A stretch of DNA of 43,320 bases from Solobacterium sp. (GTDB lineage: Bacteria > Bacillota_I > Bacilli_A > Erysipelotrichales > Erysipelotrichaceae), in NCBI GenBank assembly GCA_017512725.1, contig JAFWEW010000038.1:1-43320 (forward strand), given 5' to 3'. Below, piece by piece: positions 23,529 through 31,529 of the stretch (position 1 is its first letter; each line of letters begins with the position of its first letter). The position numbers and the translations under genes were made by a program. Below the pieces are notes generated by a model, which did not search any database, had not been told where the DNA came from, and saw only the letters and a list, made by a program, of their open reading frames with translations.

Positions 23529-24347
23529 ATGGAGAATAAGAAGGGTTTCACACTTGCGGAATTGTTAATCGTTGTCGCCATCATAGGAGTACTGGTTGCT
23601 ATCAGTATTCCAATCTTTACTTCACAGCTGGAGAAGAGCAGGCAAGCGGTGGATCTTGCCAATATGCGGTCTGCAAAAGCGGCAGCTGTTGCGGAATGGA
23701 TGACCGACGGGATGCCAGAGAATTATAGCAAAAAGTATGATGCAGCAAGCGGTACCATGACCGATTCAACACCAAAAGGATATGGAAAATCATCAAAGAA
23801 TTCTTCAGAGTTTGCTTCAGAACTAAACGCTACAGGAACACCTAATGATGGAACTGTTCATTTCATCACTGTGAAAATTGATAGTGATGGTATTGTTTCG
23901 CTGAAGTGGGGAGGTAATGATTTAACTACTGCTGCTGGACGCAGACAGGAAGATATAGATAATATGAATGCTATTGAAAGCGCATTTAAGAAAGCGTATG
24001 AAAATGGTGAAATCAACTTCTATAAGAATTTTAATCAAATTAGTGTCTATAGTAATGGTGACGGAACGGCCAAGGATTATCGTGTTTATATAGATACCTG
24101 GGGTTATGCAACCCAAGAAACGATTGATGCTGAGAAACAGAAGTTGGTGGATTTGGTTGAGTCAACTGGAATCAATATTAATTCATGGCAAGTATATTCC
24201 TCTGATGAAAAATGGAAGTATGGATATACGATTAATATTGATAAAGATGGCGTTGTTTCTGTTTACGCCAATTCAAAAGGAAGCTCATCTTCCGATGGTG
24301 GATATTGGTATAGACCAAACTATATAACAACTGAAGACAGAGAATAA
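23529..24347 (+). CDS. Large type IV pilin-like protein
   Basis: 272 residues from ATG 23529 (CGGAGG 9 bases upstream). Leader MENKKG, cleavage KKG|FTLAE with Glu5, helix LLIVVAIIGVLVAISIPIF almost identical to the major pilin. The globular part is about twice as long, with SRQAVDLANMRSAKAAAVAE in the helix continuation and a Tyr/Asn/Ser-rich C-terminus (SSDGGYWYRP). AT content rises towards the 3' end compared with the ATPase genes, a hint of separate origin for the variable part. Size suggests a tip, minor or adhesin pilin, but this is inference. About 150 bases of uncoded sequence follow. Confidence 0.85.
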   Translation: MENKKGFTLAELLIVVAIIGVLVAISIPIFTSQLEKSRQAVDLANMRSAKAAAVAEWMTDGMPENYSKKYDAASGTMTDSTPKGYGKSSKNSSEFASELNATGTPNDGTVHFITVKIDSDGIVSLKWGGNDLTTAAGRRQEDIDNMNAIESAFKKAYENGEINFYKNFNQISVYSNGDGTAKDYRVYIDTWGYATQETIDAEKQKLVDLVESTGININSWQVYSSDEKWKYGYTINIDKDGVVSVYANSKGSSSSDGGYWYRPNYITTEDRE

Positions 24348-24464
24348 TTCGATCGATGTTTTTGGCAAAAATGTTTTATCTAATATCATTGACTATGTAG
24401 ATGCTGGGTGTAACGAAATATCCGACATGATAATACAGAATAGTTCATTCATGCAGTGTTGGTA

Positions 24465-24495
24465 TTTACAAACCTAATAACTCAACGGTTATACT
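24465..24495 (+). promoter_or_regulatory. Promoter of the first GG-leader peptide
   Basis: TTTACA (24465-24470), 19-base spacer, TATACT (24490-24495), predicted start about 14 bases before the ATG. The stretched spacer makes this a moderate call. Confidence 0.4.
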
Positions 24496-24515
24496 GTTTA
24501 TGGGAGGATTACCAT

Positions 24516-24716
24516 ATGGAAGTAATCAAGCTTTTGCTGACAGATGAAGATCTCAACAACATCACCGGCGGAATGACGATAGAAAAACGGATTAAAAATA
24601 ATTATGAGGATATTATTATGACTGTTTCGTATACCGGCGAAAAAACAGACATTGCGTATACCGGTGGTAAAGACGACCCGGGAGGAAACGACATCATTTT
24701 TGGGAAAGGGCAATAA
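24516..24716 (+). CDS. Small double-glycine-leader peptide 1
   Basis: 66 residues from ATG 24516 with GGGAGG 8 bases upstream. The first 19 residues, MEVIKLLLTDEDLNNITGG, form a typical double-glycine leader (LxxEDLxxIxGG) of the sort removed by C39 peptidase-containing ABC exporters. The predicted 47-residue product is rich in Thr, Tyr, Gly and Asp and carries GGKDDPGGNDIIF near its end. A strong terminator follows, so it is a separate unit. A second peptide with the same leader type and the same GKDDPG motif lies at 27138. No C39 exporter or modification enzyme is in the window. Bacteriocin, signal or pilus accessory are all possible. Confidence 0.75.
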   Translation: MEVIKLLLTDEDLNNITGGMTIEKRIKNNYEDIIMTVSYTGEKTDIAYTGGKDDPGGNDIIFGKGQ

Positions 24717-24724
24717 CCACGCAA

Positions 24725-24756
24725 AGGGGCAGGGCTACAATAACTGCTCCTTTTTT
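24725..24756 (+). terminator. Terminator of GG-leader peptide 1
   Basis: AGGGGCAG (24725-24732) pairs with CTGCTCCT (24744-24751), then TTTTTT. Confidence 0.85.
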
Positions 24757-24960
24757 AGACCATGATCAGTTTTCGGTTTGTTTTTAGCATTCAAATAATA
24801 ATTTGCTGATAATTCATCCTACAAAAGATATACTTATATTATCAACATTGAAGATATTATCTTTTCACTGCGCAGATGCTGGAGGCAGAAATGCCGAACG
24901 TATTCCTGCATCGTTTTATTGGTCAAACAGATTTGACTCGATAATAAAGAATTAAAGAAT

Positions 24961-26109
24961 ATGTATAGTAAAGCGGATTTACAGTATCCGGAACATGCTC
25001 GGGCAAATGAACCGGTAAAGGGAAGAAAGATACGTAATGATAAAACGGCCTTTCATAATGTCGGCCCTTTTATGAGCGCATCTTTAGCGGGTGCAGTAAT
25101 GTTTACCTATATTTCATCCCATAAGTTAAACACTTCTGCTGAGAATCTACCACTGAAACCAGTTGCTGCAGCAATTGTACAGCCTTCTTTTGAACCGTTT
25201 CCTGAGAAGGTTTCAGAACCAGCAACAAAAGAAGAAAAAGACTTAAAGTCGTTACCGTCTCCAGAACCTGCTCCGATAAAAGAGCCAATTCGCGTTACAG
25301 TGCCGACTCCGGAACCAACCCCGGATCCAATTCAGGAAGATCTTTATGAGTTTGTGATAGAACCGACCCCAAAATCTTCTGATCCGGAACCGGATCCAAC
25401 ACCGACTCCAGTACCTCAGACAGCACCGGAAATCCGTACGGATTCTGTAATTAATATTTTGATTGATCGTACTAATGGGGATCTGGTTACTGACAATACT
25501 CGAAAGTTCTCTGTGACACTGAATAAGATTGCAGATGGAAATGCAACAGTTAAATTATTTGTTAAAAAAGAAGAATTCTATGACGAAGATAATCCAGCAG
25601 ATGTTGCCGTGTATAACAAAGATGGGCAAATAGACGGTACAGTAGAAGATGGTGTATGGTCTGGTGAAGTGAAATATAACCCTAATCAATCTGTTACATA
25701 TAATAGCTATCCTGCGAAAATTGTCATGGATTACGAATACAGCGATGGCACGACTGGTAGTGAAGAGTTGGATGAGTTTAAAGTATATGAACTTAATACC
25801 ACAGTGAACTATAGCCAAGTAGATAAATCTTTGGAATTCTGCTATCCAATCGATCTGTTCGGAAATACTGAGGATCCAGAAGATGCTATCGAAAGTACAT
25901 CTCTTCAGTGTGAGGCGCCGGATGGCAGTTCAATCAACAGTACTGGACCTGAAATCTCATTTGATGATTGTGTTTACGTCAGGTATTCTGAATTGGAAGA
26001 TAATCCGGTACAAATCAATTATGATGCGGAAATGACGATTGAAGCGGTTTCGAATGACGGCTCGACAACTGAAATTCAAATTACAAATAAAGGCACCGTT
26101 GGTGGATAG
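24961..26109 (+). CDS. Membrane-anchored surface protein with Pro-rich stalk and beta domains
   Basis: 382 residues. A basic cytoplasmic N-terminus (1-36) precedes a single membrane segment (about 37-53, FMSASLAGAVMFTYIS). A long Pro/Glu/Thr stalk follows (about 60-155, with PTPEPTPDP and PDPTPTPVP). The rest (about 160-382) is predicted beta-rich, probably two Ig-like modules, acidic, with two Cys (near 300 and 317) that could pair. I do not recognise a family. Start: ATG 24961 with a weak GAATTAAAG site. It lies 9 bases before the mscS-like gene, so the two are an operon, bracketed by the two GG-leader peptide genes. Surface exposure is well supported; the function is unknown. Confidence 0.72.
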   Translation: MYSKADLQYPEHARANEPVKGRKIRNDKTAFHNVGPFMSASLAGAVMFTYISSHKLNTSAENLPLKPVAAAIVQPSFEPFPEKVSEPATKEEKDLKSLPSPEPAPIKEPIRVTVPTPEPTPDPIQEDLYEFVIEPTPKSSDPEPDPTPTPVPQTAPEIRTDSVINILIDRTNGDLVTDNTRKFSVTLNKIADGNATVKLFVKKEEFYDEDNPADVAVYNKDGQIDGTVEDGVWSGEVKYNPNQSVTYNSYPAKIVMDYEYSDGTTGSEELDEFKVYELNTTVNYSQVDKSLEFCYPIDLFGNTEDPEDAIESTSLQCEAPDGSSINSTGPEISFDDCVYVRYSELEDNPVQINYDAEMTIEAVSNDGSTTEIQITNKGTVGG

Positions 26110-26118
26110 GGAGATCTT

Positions 26119-27036
26119 ATGAATACCAAAACAATTATCGGTTTAGTGATTGCACTGTTATTGGCAATCATTGCATTTAACCCGGGAATACTGCCGCTGT
26201 CTGCAGAGACAGTAGAGACAATGAAAGAGCTGAAAGATATGCACTTTCTCATCAACGGGAGTGGGAAAGTAACGTTTGCGCATATCTTCATGCTGATTGG
26301 TGCAGTGGCGTTTCTCTGGTTCCTTTTTACCGTTATTAAGACCATCCTTGAGAAAACCGCAAAAGACAGTCACTCCAAGACGATTGCAATACTGCTGACC
26401 GGTCTGCTTCGCTATCTAGCAGTCATCATTGGCTTTATCTGGGGCTTGAGCATTCTGGGTGTAGATACAACAGCGGTTCTAGCCGGTGCCGGAATTATTG
26501 GACTTATTATCGGCTTTGGTGCACAGTCACTGATTGAAGATATCATTACCGGCCTATTTATTATCTTTGAACGTCAGTATGAAGTAGGGGATATCATCAT
26601 ACTGGATGACTTCAGAGGTGTAGTACGCAGTATCGGAGTGCGTACGACCGTCATTGAAGATGTCGGAAAGAACCTCAAGATCGTCAATAACTCAGATATC
26701 CGTAACTTCCAGAACCGTTCCAGAAATGATTCTTATGCAGTCTGTCTGGTAGGGGTTTCCTACAGTACGAATATTCCGGCAATGGAACGGATTATTGCGG
26801 ATGCCATGCCGAAAATATATGCGGCAAATGAAGACCTCTTTCTGGATGTACCGGAATATCTGGGAATTGAAGATCTTGCGGACAGCAGTATGGTACTGAA
26901 GTTTCAGGTACTTACCAAAGAAGAAAATGTATTCCGTTCCAGAAGGAGACTAAACCGGGAACTGAAGCTGCTGTTTGATGCTACTGGAATTGAAATTCCG
27001 TTCCCGCAGGTAGTTGTACATAAGGCAGTAAATTAA
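26119..27036 (+). CDS. MscS-family mechanosensitive channel
   Basis: 305 residues. Three N-terminal membrane segments (about 5-25, 50-75, 90-115), then the pore helix AVLAGAGIIGLIIGFGAQSL (about 119-138) with the Gly/Ala pattern of MscS TM3, followed by the beta domain (EVGDIIILDDFRGVVRSIGV, TVIEDVGKNLKIVNN) and the alpha/beta C-terminal domain. Length and motifs are standard for small MscS channels that release solutes under membrane tension. It is 9 bases downstream of the surface protein gene, with GGGAGA as ribosome site. The second GG-leader peptide gene begins 101 bases downstream. Confidence 0.93.
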   Translation: MNTKTIIGLVIALLLAIIAFNPGILPLSAETVETMKELKDMHFLINGSGKVTFAHIFMLIGAVAFLWFLFTVIKTILEKTAKDSHSKTIAILLTGLLRYLAVIIGFIWGLSILGVDTTAVLAGAGIIGLIIGFGAQSLIEDIITGLFIIFERQYEVGDIIILDDFRGVVRSIGVRTTVIEDVGKNLKIVNNSDIRNFQNRSRNDSYAVCLVGVSYSTNIPAMERIIADAMPKIYAANEDLFLDVPEYLGIEDLADSSMVLKFQVLTKEENVFRSRRRLNRELKLLFDATGIEIPFPQVVVHKAVN

Positions 27037-27137
27037 TACTGTACTCTGTATCTTTGACTGCTCAGATCATGCTGTTTTCTGTGGATTATTTTGCAGTTCT
27101 ACGTACATATTATTGAAAAGAATTGGAGGATATAGTC

Positions 27138-27326
27138 ATGGCAGATCAGAAGAAAGTACTGAATGATGATGAAATAGAAAACATCAATGGCGGCGTAAAG
27201 GCAAAAGTTATCGTTATCAACGATGAAGATGATCTTCTTCGTGCACCGATTGTCCTTCCTTCAGTAGAGGGAAAAGATGATCCGGGCGATAACCCGATTT
27301 TCAAAACAACCAAGAAGAAAAGCTGA
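27138..27326 (+). CDS. Small double-glycine-leader peptide 2
   Basis: 62 residues from ATG 27138, TGGAGGA 8 bases upstream. Leader MADQKKVLNDDEIENINGG (19 residues, the same length as in peptide 1) with the LxxDEIxxIxGG pattern, then a 43-residue product containing EGKDDPGDNPIF and a Lys-rich end (KTTKKKS). The shared GKDDPGxNxIxF segment and identical leader length show that this and the gene at 24516 are paralogues despite different middle parts. A terminator follows directly. Function unknown; see the note on peptide 1. Confidence 0.75.
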   Translation: MADQKKVLNDDEIENINGGVKAKVIVINDEDDLLRAPIVLPSVEGKDDPGDNPIFKTTKKKS

Positions 27327-27349
27327 GCATTGAATTTGCCCAGCTTTTT
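27319..27349 (+). terminator. Terminator of GG-leader peptide 2
   Basis: AAAGCTG (27319-27325) pairs with CAGCTTT (27341-27347), with further GC pairing inside, then TTT. Confidence 0.75.
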
Positions 27350-27456
27350 CGAATCCGTTATTCCAATCAAGTGATATATCTTTCAAAAATGACAAAACGA
27401 TTGCGAAATCCGGAAACCTATTGCATTTATACAGGAATGCTTATTATTATCAGATT

Positions 27457-28038
27457 ATGAAAAACAACAATAAAAAAGGATTCACATTAGCAGAATTGCT
27501 GATTGTAGTAGCAATCATTGGCGTTTTAGTTGCGATCTCTATCCCAATCTTTAATAAACAAATAGAAAAATCTCGCGAGGCATATGATATTGCCACTATG
27601 CGGCAGGCAGCTTCACTTGCGGTTGAATACTATTACAGTGGTGTTGTGACTGAAAATGGCACAACTTCCACTGATTTAGGTTTTAACAATAATAGTGATA
27701 CTGAAAGAAGGAATGCATATGGAGCTTACGATCCGAAATCAGGCAAATTTGTTCCTAGTAAGAATAGTTTAAAAGCATATGGCAAAGGGACGAAAACTGA
27801 TGGAGGAACTTATTTTTATGGGGGAAATTCAAGGGAAGCCTATTCATCAACGCAGGATTATAGGGATGCGGTCGTTATGATAGCAATATATCCCGCGGCA
27901 AAAGAGCCACATATTTGTGTATTTTGGAAAAATAATCAAGGAACTTATACTGGTCAAAATAATAGTTATGTTGGCGGAAGATATGAAAATAAAGATGATG
28001 ATCCTAAATATTGTATCTGGATTTCACTCAATGGATGA
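27457..28038 (+). CDS. Type IV pilin-like protein
   Basis: 193 residues from ATG 27457. Leader MKNNNKKG, cleavage KKG|FTLAE, helix LLIVVAIIGVLVAISIPIF, then NKQIEKSREAYDIATMRQAA. The globular part is Tyr/Gly/Asn-rich, ends in CIWISLNG and has two Cys (in PHICVFWKN and KYCIWIS) that could close a C-terminal disulfide loop as in many type IV pilins. No Shine-Dalgarno precedes the ATG and no clear promoter is seen, unlike the other pilins, so expression may be low or the copy may be a reservoir. The coding sequence is more AT-rich than the pilus machinery genes. Confidence 0.82.
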   Translation: MKNNNKKGFTLAELLIVVAIIGVLVAISIPIFNKQIEKSREAYDIATMRQAASLAVEYYYSGVVTENGTTSTDLGFNNNSDTERRNAYGAYDPKSGKFVPSKNSLKAYGKGTKTDGGTYFYGGNSREAYSSTQDYRDAVVMIAIYPAAKEPHICVFWKNNQGTYTGQNNSYVGGRYENKDDDPKYCIWISLNG

Positions 28039-28640
28039 TCTGATATTCACTCTTAAAGCTTCTTAATCCATTTTTTCGTTGGTTTACAAAAAAATGGAAT
28101 AACGAAGAATGCGGTTGTTTTCCGACCGAGAAAAAACTATACGTATCTCCACATATATCAAGTTCAGAATGTTGAAAAATTAAAAATAACTGGATGCTAC
28201 TGAATTGTCATTTGGCCATTACTTGAAGCCATCAGAATTTTGTATTCGTTTAAGCTCGAAAAAGGACTATGTCAAGAACAAAGAATTGATTGATGACATG
28301 ATCGCTCAGGAGGTTGAAGCGAACAGATAAATGGTTATCCGTGAAATAGGAATACTCTAAAAGAAGTTTGAAGAGAATGAGCAGTAAAAAGAGGCGGACA
28401 ACTAATTGTTAAACGTGGGACGGAGGATGAAGTACGAGATTTGGCACGTGGTATCCTTCGTTTTTAAAAAAAGAGGGTGTCCGTTCTGGTGCTAGACACT
28501 TGACAGCTCACTACATTTAGTTCACTTGGTTTTTCTGGTGTGACAGATAATCCGGATGGATGGTATCTACCGAATAACCATGAAGAAGTTGCTAATGTGT
28601 TAGAAATAAAAGAAACAACATAATGAAAGGAGGCACCATC
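28039..28640 (+). pseudogene. Decayed coding remnants, about 600 bases
   Basis: No intact gene. An inverted repeat CCATTTTTT/AAAAAATGG (28068-28097) may terminate the upstream pilin. Rightward frames then give protein-like but start-less fragments: about 28188-28330 (GHYLKPSEFCIRLSSKKDYV, ending MIAQEVEANR), about 28410-28466 (VKRGTEDEVRDLARGILRF) and about 28505-28622 (GVTDNPDGWYLPNN, ending VLEIKETT). They are in different frames and separated by stops, as expected for a pseudogene or overlapping remnants. I do not recognise the parent proteins. Confidence 0.4.
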
Positions 28641-29447
28641 ATGGAAGAAAACAAACAGGAAGTGGTAACCGAAAACAAGGGTATCAATGAAGAAGAACTG
28701 CTGAAAAAAGTCGAACAGGCTGCACGCAGAGGTTCCGCAAAAGGGAAGGTCTGGGGTTTTATTCTGCAGCTGCTGCCGGTACTGGTCATCATCGGACTTC
28801 TGGCCTATTATGTGATCCCGAAGATCGATGCGATGAACACGGCGATTGACAGTGTGTTTTCGGTTGATGAATCGGTTGAAGATCATGATATGACGCTAGA
28901 AAACCATGGTATTTTCGGTTATACCGCTGCGGATTTTGAAGAAGCGATCCTCGGGGATTCCACCAGAATGAAGAAACTGGAAGTCATGAAGCAGGATGTG
29001 TCGGAAGCTACTACGCTGACCAATACCGGTGCTTTTAACTGGGCAATCTTCAGCAAAAACCAGCTGATCACTTACCATGGTACGGTTGTATATACCGTAG
29101 ATCTTTCCGATCTGAAACCGACGGATATTGTAATGGATGAAGAAAACAAGACGATCATCCTGAAGATCCCTCATGTACAGCAGGAAGAGATCAATATCCC
29201 GGAAGAAGATATCCAGTTTGGTGATGTGAACAAGGGCATGCTGGCGTTTGGCGATATCAAAGCGACTCCGGAACAGATTGCGGAAGTTCAGAAGGAAGCC
29301 AGACAGAAAATGCAGGATAAGCTGAACAGTGAAAACACGATCGCAACCGCAGACCGGCTGGCAAAACTGTCGGTATGGGAAATATATTCTCCGATCATCA
29401 AGGGTGTATCAAGAGATTATTCACTGGAAGTTCTGGTGAAAGACTGA
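28641..29447 (+). CDS. DUF4230-family membrane protein
   Basis: 268 residues from ATG 28641 (AAAGGAGG 7 bases upstream). A charged N-terminus (1-40), one membrane segment (about 43-62, GFILQLLPVLVIIGLLAYYV), and an extracellular DUF4230 domain (about 90-265) with TGAFNWAIFSKNQLITYHGT and VDLSDLKPTDIVMDEENKTI. The family is widespread in Firmicutes and has no known function. It stands within the pilus locus but has its own terminator. A pilus link is contextual only. Confidence 0.8.
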   Translation: MEENKQEVVTENKGINEEELLKKVEQAARRGSAKGKVWGFILQLLPVLVIIGLLAYYVIPKIDAMNTAIDSVFSVDESVEDHDMTLENHGIFGYTAADFEEAILGDSTRMKKLEVMKQDVSEATTLTNTGAFNWAIFSKNQLITYHGTVVYTVDLSDLKPTDIVMDEENKTIILKIPHVQQEEINIPEEDIQFGDVNKGMLAFGDIKATPEQIAEVQKEARQKMQDKLNSENTIATADRLAKLSVWEIYSPIIKGVSRDYSLEVLVKD

Positions 29448-29457
29448 CGGTCTGAAC

Positions 29458-29498
29458 AAGACGGACGAATTTCCATCAGGAAAGGACTCCGTCTTTTC
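29458..29498 (+). terminator. Terminator of the DUF4230 gene
   Basis: AAGACGGA (29458-29465) pairs with TCCGTCTT (29488-29495), followed by TT; possible additional pairing inside. Confidence 0.75.
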
Positions 29499-29634
29499 TA
29501 TTGGCTGTTACCCGGCAGGCATTACAGAAACTGCCGGAGTTTTCTTTGCAAAAAAGATCATTGATCTGACGAAAGGGAAAACCTTCTGCGGAAGATGATG
29601 GTATTATGAATAACAAGAAGGAAGGAACATCATT

Positions 29635-30174
29635 ATGCTTTGCAAACACTGTAAAAAATCAATTCCCAATTCAGCGACGGTATGCCCGTACTGCGGTAAG
29701 AGTGTAAAACCCCTCAAAGGGAAGAATACCGGAGGCGGATTCAGTCTGGGCAAGTTCATCGCATTAATCGGTTCACTATTAGTGCTGGTCAGTGTGTTTG
29801 TGCCGGCATTTACGATGGATATCGCATCGATCCGGATTTCATTTGATTTCGGTGATGTACGCAAGCTGGTTCTGGTGATCGCTTCTGTCATATCGATCAT
29901 AGCGCTGTTCTCTTCGCGCATTAAGTTTCTGTATCCGCTGGCAACGATTGCCGTTGGCGGTGTTTCATCCGACTTCCTGCGATTTGTTGTGAACTATTTC
30001 CGGATGATCGGCGGCTTTGGGAATCTGTTTGCGGCAAACGGGTTTGGAACGCTGGTAACGACATTCACTGCGAGCTATTCGCCGTTCTTTATGATCGGAT
30101 TTACGATCATGGCGATTGCATCGATCGTAATGATCGTGAAGTTCATGATCACCAGTATCGTCTCCAGAAAATAA
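29635..30174 (+). CDS. Zinc-ribbon membrane protein
   Basis: 179 residues. N-terminal zinc ribbon MLCKHCKKSIPNSATVCPYC (Cys3, Cys6, Cys17, Cys20), a Gly/Lys linker, then four membrane segments (about 38-62, 78-97, 100-122, 145-170). Zinc-ribbon plus membrane-bundle proteins are common in Firmicutes and uncharacterised. Good ribosome site (GAAGGAA). First of three tightly spaced rightward genes (29635-31397) inserted between pilus genes. Confidence 0.72.
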   Translation: MLCKHCKKSIPNSATVCPYCGKSVKPLKGKNTGGGFSLGKFIALIGSLLVLVSVFVPAFTMDIASIRISFDFGDVRKLVLVIASVISIIALFSSRIKFLYPLATIAVGGVSSDFLRFVVNYFRMIGGFGNLFAANGFGTLVTTFTASYSPFFMIGFTIMAIASIVMIVKFMITSIVSRK

Positions 30175-30183
30175 GAGGGAACT

Positions 30184-30369
30184 ATGAATACCTTTCTGAA
30201 GGCTCAGATCGACAATATGATCAACACTCTGAAGGTGTTTGAGACCGGATGTGAGCTTGCGGCGCTTCAGGATGACGGAGTCGTTGACAAGAAGGAAGAC
30301 AAGGCACTGAAAAAACTGAAGAAGGCGACAGCAGAATATATTAAGACCCTTCAGTCGATTGAGTATTGA
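30184..30369 (+). CDS. Small helical protein of unknown function (61 aa)
   Basis: 61 residues, almost entirely charged alpha helix (DKKEDKALKKLKKATAEYIK). AGAGGGA is positioned 4 bases before ATG. It lies 9 bases after the zinc-ribbon gene and overlaps the next start, so it is the middle of a coupled trio. No family recognised. Confidence 0.6.
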   Translation: MNTFLKAQIDNMINTLKVFETGCELAALQDDGVVDKKEDKALKKLKKATAEYIKTLQSIEY

Positions 30370-31397
30370 AAAAAATGGACAGCTTTCGTTTCGGCAATGT
30401 ACTGAGTCTCTATTATCAGGCAAGAGAGAAAAAACAGCCTTCCCAGCTGGATCTGCTGGATGTCTGGCTTCCCGGACTGATCGTACGGGAAGTGGAATCC
30501 AACGGCAATACAAAGAGGGAGGCGGAATATCAGGACCGTGAATTTGTGATTGATGCAGTACGCTATCACGGTTCTTTTTATGCCGGCTCCAGCAAGCGGG
30601 TCTCACAGATCACCGGAAGGCTGATCGGAACGGCAAAGGGGAACCAGGAGAAAGAGCGCAGAACCGCCTCTTTGATTCAGAAACATCTGGCAGGTGAGCT
30701 GGTAACGGATTTTGAAGTAGTCACCCGCTTGCAGGAAACCGTGAAGGATCAGCTTTCCCACCTGCAGGGGAAAGCGCATGAAGCATTCTATGTGAGTCTT
30801 TATACGTTTATTGAGACATGCATTAACGAACGGAAGGGTATGGATGAGTATGACCGGCTGTCGGAACTGTTCCCCATGGATGATGAAGTCTTTGAAGGGG
30901 TTCTGTATAACGCAGTTTATCAGCTGGAACAGGTAACGGAGGATTCCATTGCCAATGGATATCTATGGCTTCTGCTTGGAACCCTGTTAAGGAATGAGAC
31001 CGGAAGGCTGGTCCGTCTGTATGACAGTTCGTTTATTCCGATCCGCCGGCAGATGTCGGAAACAAATGAAGTACTGGACAAACTGTTTTATCTGCTGAAG
31101 CCGCAGGCATATCAGAGTTTCTATGAAGGGGATGATCTCGATCAGAGGTTCCCCGGAATCGAATGGTACTGCGACCACTGCCGTGCACACCTCAATGAAC
31201 AGGAAGGATTTGATGATCATGTACACAGCTGGAAATGCAGGGTCTGCGGATATTTGAACCGGATCGAATTTGAGGAAATCTACGACAACGAGGAAGACTG
31301 GCAGAACGGGATCCACCGGCACGGGAAAGAAGACTTTGAGCGGGCACTGAAACAGCGGCTGGCTGAGAAGGGCTCGAAGGGAAACGGATCGAAATGA
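30366..31397 (+). CDS. Unknown protein with C-terminal zinc ribbon
   Basis: 343 residues if started at TTG 30366, which overlaps the preceding stop; ATG 30375 gives 340. The body is mainly helical (about 1-255) and unrecognised. Near the C-terminus a zinc-ribbon is clear: WYCDHCRAHLNEQEGF and SWKCRVCGYLNRIEFEE. The very C-terminus is basic (KQRLAEKGSKGNGSK). Coupled to the 61-residue gene and the zinc-ribbon membrane protein. No signal peptide or membrane span, so cytoplasmic. Function unknown. Confidence 0.65.
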   Translation: MKKMDSFRFGNVLSLYYQAREKKQPSQLDLLDVWLPGLIVREVESNGNTKREAEYQDREFVIDAVRYHGSFYAGSSKRVSQITGRLIGTAKGNQEKERRTASLIQKHLAGELVTDFEVVTRLQETVKDQLSHLQGKAHEAFYVSLYTFIETCINERKGMDEYDRLSELFPMDDEVFEGVLYNAVYQLEQVTEDSIANGYLWLLLGTLLRNETGRLVRLYDSSFIPIRRQMSETNEVLDKLFYLLKPQAYQSFYEGDDLDQRFPGIEWYCDHCRAHLNEQEGFDDHVHSWKCRVCGYLNRIEFEEIYDNEEDWQNGIHRHGKEDFERALKQRLAEKGSKGNGSK

Positions 31398-31491
31398 TCT
31401 GGCTGACGCCAAACAGGTATTTCCATACACAGCAGGGAAGTGATATGCACTGTTGGATTTCGTGAAAAAAGTAACCGAATCGAACGAAAAA

Positions 31492-31529
31492 ATATAACAG
31501 CCTCTGACAGGCTGTTATATTATTTATTT
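31492..31529 (+). terminator. Strong hairpin directly ahead of the divergent pilin gene
   Basis: TATAACAGCCT pairs perfectly with AGGCTGTTATA around the loop CTGAC (about 31492-31518), followed by TTATTTATTT. It probably terminates the upstream trio, and it ends only about 11 bases before the next ATG. Confidence 0.7.

Noticed and set aside
24892-24936. 14-codon open frame with GGAGG upstream
   Set aside because: Too short and without any feature beyond the ribosome-site-like sequence; chance occurrence is likely.
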